Below are positions 59,226 to 64,000 of a DNA stretch of 64,000 bases, piece after piece; the stretch's first letter is position 1, and each line of letters starts with the position of its first letter. The DNA is from Nyssa sinensis (taxonomy: Eukaryota; Streptophyta; Magnoliopsida; Cornales; Nyssaceae), in contig CM018032.1 of the NCBI GenBank assembly GCA_008638375.1, forward strand, positions 33,641,251 through 33,705,250, read 5' to 3'. The notes under the pieces are model-generated. The model was not told the origin of the DNA. It saw only the letters and a list, made by a program, of their open reading frames with translations, and ran no database searches. The translations under genes were made by a program, and so were the position numbers.

Positions 59226-61639
59226 TATTTTTTATCACATTCTACTAGGGCAAAAAAAAATAATGTTAAAAAAAATAAATAAAAATATATTTATATATAT
59301 GTGTGTGTGAAGAATCTTTCAAAAATGCTCTAATTTTTTGACTAAAAGTAACTTTATAAAATCTCACGTAAGTCACTTTAGTATAATTTAAAAAAAAATA
59401 AAAAAAAAATTAAAGAGCTTGTAGGAGATGCTCTAACCCCTGTCACATAATTTCTGTTTTTTTCCCCATAAAGCTTGCCAATTTTAGAAAAAAAAAGAAT
59501 GGATGAAGTACAAATAAAATAACAAGAGAATTTAATATGTGATAAATAAAATAATAAGAGAATTTAATCAATTCTTGTGATCTGCATATATTAAAACTTT
59601 AGCTAGCATATATATATATATATATTAGTTTCTCGTCATAAAAAATAAAAAAAAAGAAGAAGATAGAAAGTATATAGTCATGAAAATAAGAATCGTGACC
59701 CATTTGATATTATCTTCTTGTTGTTTGTACCATTTGATTTTTCTTGTGATAGAGATAATCTATACAAACTAATATAAAAGAAGAAAAAGATATGCACAAA
59801 AGAACAACTTTTCTGTTTCGATATTAAGTTGTTCAGTGTCTCGTCTTTTATTTTTTGGCTGCTGCTAAGTTACATCCAGATCATTGTTTTTTTTGGCAAC
59901 ATTCTACGTTACATCCATATCATTGTTTTTTTTTTTTGGTGGTTAGACAAAATATCACAAATACAGTTATAATGAGTTTATGGATATGTGATATATCATC
60001 TAATTTTTAAGATTGAAAAATTCTTTTTTTTTTTTTTAATAATAATATCATGTGTGATATAATTTTTTTTTTAATAAATCATAATACATATAACAAAATA
60101 TTATTAAAAAAATATATAATTCCAATTAAAACAACGAATATCAACTCCCTTGTGTCATGAGAAGACAAAAGCAGCACGGCAAGATAAATATTTAGGAAAA
60201 GATAATGTCAAATTAGTAATAGAATAGTGTTGTGGCATTTAGAAATGTACATTGGAAATTGGGTAGTATTCTTCTTTCTTTGGTAGGTAGTGAGAGCCGC
60301 AAAAACAGCTCACCCATCCATTTTTATATTACATTTCTTGGAATACACTGTATGTTAGTCAACACTTATATTATATGTATATACATCGTTTGGGAAAATG
60401 TCTACATCTATTACTATATTTAGATTTGGGCCCAATCCCGTGCAATCCCAGTTGTACTTTGGTTTTGTTTGCGTCTCATATATATTTAATATTAGATTGG
60501 TTTGTGAAAAGCTGATGGATACATAAACCAAGTTCGCTGATCAGATAAGCCATACTTGGTTGTTTTGCTGTGAATATTTTACTTCTTTTTAACATAAAAT
60601 CATCTATATATATATATTACAATTTTTTTTTTTTTCAATTATTGAAATTTTAGAGGCCCAACTCCTAATTAGCTCATTCTTGAAATCCAGGTTTTAAGGA
60701 GAGGTAGAGACGACCCTTATATATTGTGCAGGTGGACTGTGCATGGGCGATGTGGAATCGTAGCTGAGGACAATCTAACACACCCCCTTGACCTCAGCTC
60801 ATCTGATCTGTATATAAGGGCCCACTCTATCTCCAAAATTTCAATATCAATTTCTAGGAAAATATACAATAGCTAACTGATCATATTTCTTTTGAAACCC
60901 ACTTTTATTTAGGCTTTGTGACTACGATAGGGTTCAAGTCAGTAAAATTTATGAAAGTTTCTCATTGTTCTACGTGATATTAAAACATTGAAGAAACAAA
61001 ATTCAAATTTGATTAAATTTTAATATTTTCTAGAAAGAAACGTTTTATAAACAATTTACATACGCTCCCCTTATTAATTATGAATATTCTTGGGTGAACA
61101 AGATATTATTTTATAACAAAATTATTAAGAGATAATTACACTGACCTCACTTGGATTATTTGATAATTATTAGGTTGTTTTTATATTTTTTAAAATTATG
61201 TTGACATTAACAATATACATATTCTCCCATCCATTCAAAATTCGTTATTCAAAGTGTTAAGTTTTCAACCGAAATTTTTCTTTAATTAAAATACTGTCGT
61301 ATATTATATTGACCTCTTATATATTTTCATTTTCAAAGATCATAAGAGAGGTCATTATAGTTGTTAGATATAATAGAAGAGGTCAATGTTATTATTGTAA
61401 ATTAATATTTTCATTCACATTCATTTCTGATAAAAAAATGTCAGTGTAACATTATAAATTATAGAAAAAAACCTTTGCAATTATCTGATATGTCAAGTTA
61501 AGTTAATATAATTATCAAGTTTCTTTATGATTGTTATTAATAAAAAAATCTAACAAGTAAATAAATTTTTAATGTCAAATTAGATAAGAAGACATATTCC
61601 CAAGGATGATATTTTTCATAAAGATGTGTTTTATATCTT
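59226..61639. other. AT-rich intergenic, no gene recognised
   Basis: No coding region is supported. At 60640-60850 a less AT-rich block (GATGTGGAATCGTAGCTGAG, ACACACCCCCTTGACCTCAG) may be a fragment of a small LTR or TRIM-type repeat, but I could not define its ends. Confidence 0.4.
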
Positions 61640-62052
61640 AGGGTTAATTACACTATACTCTATAATCTTGTCTCCATTTTAAATAAGAATTTCCATTATT
61701 AATTGAAGTAATTTAGTCTTTCAATTTATAATTCTACTTCAGTTGAGTCCAATTATAAACCGTTGTCCCATATTATTAACAGAAGCTCTCTTGTTATTAT
61801 ATTTTAGTACTCCATAATTTCATATGAATTTTAAAATAATATTCTATAATTTTATACGGGTTTCAAATGAAACCCTATAATTTTAATGCGACATATGAAC
61901 GGTTACCGTTAATAATTTCAGACGACCGTTTACAATTAGTTTCAATTAAAATAGAATTATTAATTAAGAAACTAAATTGTTTCAATTAATAATATATTAT
62001 CTTATTTGAATTCAAGATCCAAACTATAGAATACTAAAATATAATTAACCCT
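61640..62052. mobile_element. foldback MITE, 413 bp
   Basis: The ends AGGGTTAATTACACTATACT and, inverted, AGGGTTAATTATATTTTAGT are followed by further inverted similarity (ATTATTAATTGAAGTAATTTAG with CTAAATTGTTTCAATTAATAAT, and AACCGTTGTC with GACGACCGTT) for about 170 bp per arm. The interior is non-coding. The terminal type resembles the MULE and foldback element at 51788-59216. Confidence 0.65.
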
Positions 62053-62142
62053 ATAAAAATCTGTTGAAAACTTTGTTCAACTTAACTCAAATTAATATGA
62101 AACAAATAATGGCCGGCACAAGAGGACAAAAGGAACAAACAA

Positions 62143-62165
62143 GCAAAAAAAAAAAAAAAAAAAAA
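62143..62165. repeat. poly(A) run
   Basis: A run of about 20 A. It may mark an old retroposon end, but no body was recognised to its left. Confidence 0.6.
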
Positions 62166-62369
62166 CTAGTTGAACCAAAATAATTCTTATATTTTATTCA
62201 TTCTCACAATCAACGGCAGCTATTTAACCAAACTATATTAAATCAAGACAATATAATTGAATTTTGGATGGGATGAACTCACGCACACTGTTATGGCTTT
62301 TTGGGCAATCCCCATGACTTCAGCTCATGACACTCTGTATTATGTTTGGCCGTCACACATTACATGCGG

Positions 62370-62372
<3 letters not shown>

Positions 62373-62402
<30 letters not shown>
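62373..62402. repeat. (TA)n microsatellite
   Basis: About 15 TA units. Confidence 0.95.
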
Positions 62403-62405
<3 letters not shown>

Positions 62406-62589
62406 GATATAAAGTTTAATCCTAATGCAATTAGAATTTTTATTTCCACTTAAATTAATAATATTGTTCCTACTAGAAAAAAGACTTTTAGTCACACTAA
62501 TAATAAATTACTTAACTCTTATCTGAAATAAGACTTATTTAAAATATATCAAATACTACTAAGACTCAAAATTAAGAGTCATACTAAAA

Positions 62590-63896
62590 CTCTACTAACT
62601 TGGTTTAATTGACTCACATTGCCTCTCTTAAACCAAGCTCTTTAAGCTTTACTATGCCAAGTAATCTTTTCAACTACTTCAAAAAAGAATTTATTTTGAG
62701 TAGCTTTGTAAAAATATTTACAACTTATTCTTCAGAAGGACAAAATTCAAGTTGGATTTCCTTGTCATTCACCAAGTCACGAATAAAGTGAAACTTAATG
62801 TCAATGTGCTTGCTTCTCTCATTAAAGATTGGATTCTTTGTTAATGCAATGACTGACTTGTTATTACAAAATATTGTTGTAGGATCATCCTGCTTGTGTT
62901 GTAGAACACCAAGCATACGCCGCAACCAAACTACTTGAGTAGCTGTATTCCTTGTTGCAATGTACTTTGCCTCTGTTATTGACAGAGCAACAACCTGCTG
63001 CTTTTTAGAAGATCAAGAAAATACATCAGAACCAAGATGAAAGACATAGTCTGAAGTACTCTTTCGCATCTCAGTATCACCTGCTCGATCACTATCTGTA
63101 TATCCAACAAGTTCCAAACTATTAGAAGATGATTAAAAAATACCATCACTTTGCGTACCTCGAATGTATCGCAAAATCTGTTTGATAGTTTGCAAGTGAG
63201 ATTGATGTAGAGTCTCCATAAATCTGCTAATCAACCTAACACCAAACACAATATCTGGCCTAGTAGAAATTAAATATCTCAAGCTTTCTACCAACCTTTT
63301 AAAATAGGTTGGAGTCACAAGATCACCTATACCATCTTTCACCAACATCAACCTCTCCTCAACTACAGTCAAAATTGGATTGGACCTGTCAATCCTGAAC
63401 CTTTTCAAAATATCATGACATACTTTTTCTATGAAATAAAAATTTTACCATTTGTTTGAACAATTTCAATGCCAAGAAAATAAGACATTAGTCCCATATC
63501 TGTCATCTCAAAGTGAGCTATCATAGCCTCTTTGAATTTTGAAATCAACTTTGGATTATTGCCTGTAAATATCAAATCGTCAACATATAAGCACACAATA
63601 AGAATATTACCATGTGAATTTAGAGTTGATATATAAAGTATGCTCATAAAGACATCTCTCAAAACCATGCTCAACAAAATAAGAGTCAATGCGTGTATAC
63701 CATGCTCTAGGCACTTGCTTCAATCCATACAAGACCTTATTCAATCTAAAGACTTTGTTTTCATGCCCTTTTATCACATAATCGGCAGGTTGCTCAACAT
63801 AGACCTCTTTTTCAAGTACACCATTCAAGAACATAGATTTAACATCCATTTGAAAAATTCTCTAATTATTTTCAGCCGCAAGAGAAACAAATATAT
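62590..63896 (-). pseudogene. Ty1/copia pol fragment (RT and RNase H)
   Basis: On the minus strand the order is RIFQMDVKSMFLNGVLEKEV, NKVLYGLKQVPRAWY, a frameshift, then VCLYVDDLIFTGNNPKLISK with intact YVDD, GLMSYFLGIEIVQTNGKIFI, YFKRLVESLRYLISTRPDI, and RNase H with TTIFCNNKSVIALTKNPIFN and KHIDIKFHFIRD. A TAG replaces the conserved Trp just before RIFQMDVK. There are several frameshifts. Gag, protease and integrase are missing because the fragment is cut off at 63896. Confidence 0.9.
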
Positions 63897-64000
63897 TGTA
63901 ACACCCCTACCCGAAGACACCCGAGCAATTGGCCCGTATTTCGAGATTTAAAACTATAGTTTAGTTTAAAATTAGAAAAGTTCGAGTAATCGAATACAAT
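63897..64000 (+). mobile_element. probable start of an LTR retrotransposon interrupting the copia fragment
   Basis: TGTAACACCCCTACCCGAAG at 63897 is a widespread start of plant Ty3 LTRs (TGTAACACCC). It begins exactly where copia homology stops. The element would extend past the window, so its other LTR and target duplication are not visible. Confidence 0.5.

Noticed and set aside
60640..60850. Possible TRIM-like repeat (ACACACCCCCTTGACCTCAG)
   Set aside because: No repeat partner, ends or target duplication within the window.

Overview
The window is plant nuclear DNA, almost certainly from a eudicot. The evidence is AT-rich intergenic sequence, canonical GT-AG introns, plant gene families (a PDIL1-type protein disulfide isomerase, a DOG1-domain protein, a family-3 aldehyde dehydrogenase) and a dense load of plant-type transposable elements (Ty3/gypsy Tat-like, Ty1/copia, MULE, hAT-like MITEs, SINE, LINE). 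No tRNA, rRNA or organellar gene was recognised. Host genes take up only about a quarter of the window, most of it introns.

Layout. 1-5200: decayed retroelement scraps (LINE 3' end, Ty3 RNase H piece) and an inverted repeat. 5213-7511 (-): the first three exons of an ALDH3-type aldehyde dehydrogenase; the rest is not seen in the window. 6011-6540 and 9641-10022: two copies of one Mutator-type MITE. 12057-21099: about 9 kb of non-coding LTR-like sequence in two related units, each with an array of degenerate ~150-bp repeats. 22431-22763 (-): a small unrecognised gene, possibly a peptide precursor. 25291-34893 (+): a complete ten-exon PDI gene (502 aa, two CGHC sites, C-terminal KDEL), with a CCACGTCATC unfolded-protein-response motif upstream and a hAT-like MITE between motif and gene. 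35389-36270 (-): an intronless DOG1-domain gene convergent with PDI.

39867-51722: a full-length Tat-like Ty3 retrotransposon on the minus strand, with ~98% identical LTRs and a perfect 5-bp target duplication (GAAAT). Its gag-pol is broken by stops and frameshifts, and an RT catalytic Asp is replaced. Between integrase and 3' LTR it carries two antisense transcription-unit-like modules and a tandem array of hairpin-forming modules. 51788-53344: a foldback element with ~0.5-kb arms. 53406-59216: a complete but mutated Mutator-like element with long TIRs and a perfect 9-bp target duplication; besides the transposase it holds a convergent second gene encoding a GRF-type zinc finger plus a transmembrane helix. 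61640-62052: a small foldback MITE with similar termini. 62590-63880 (-): a copia pol fragment interrupted at 63897 by what looks like the start of another LTR.

The strongest candidates for under-described biology are the antisense, intron-containing cargo of the Tat-like element with its hairpin array, the GRF-zinc-finger cargo of the MULE, and the MITE that may have displaced the stress-responsive promoter of PDI.
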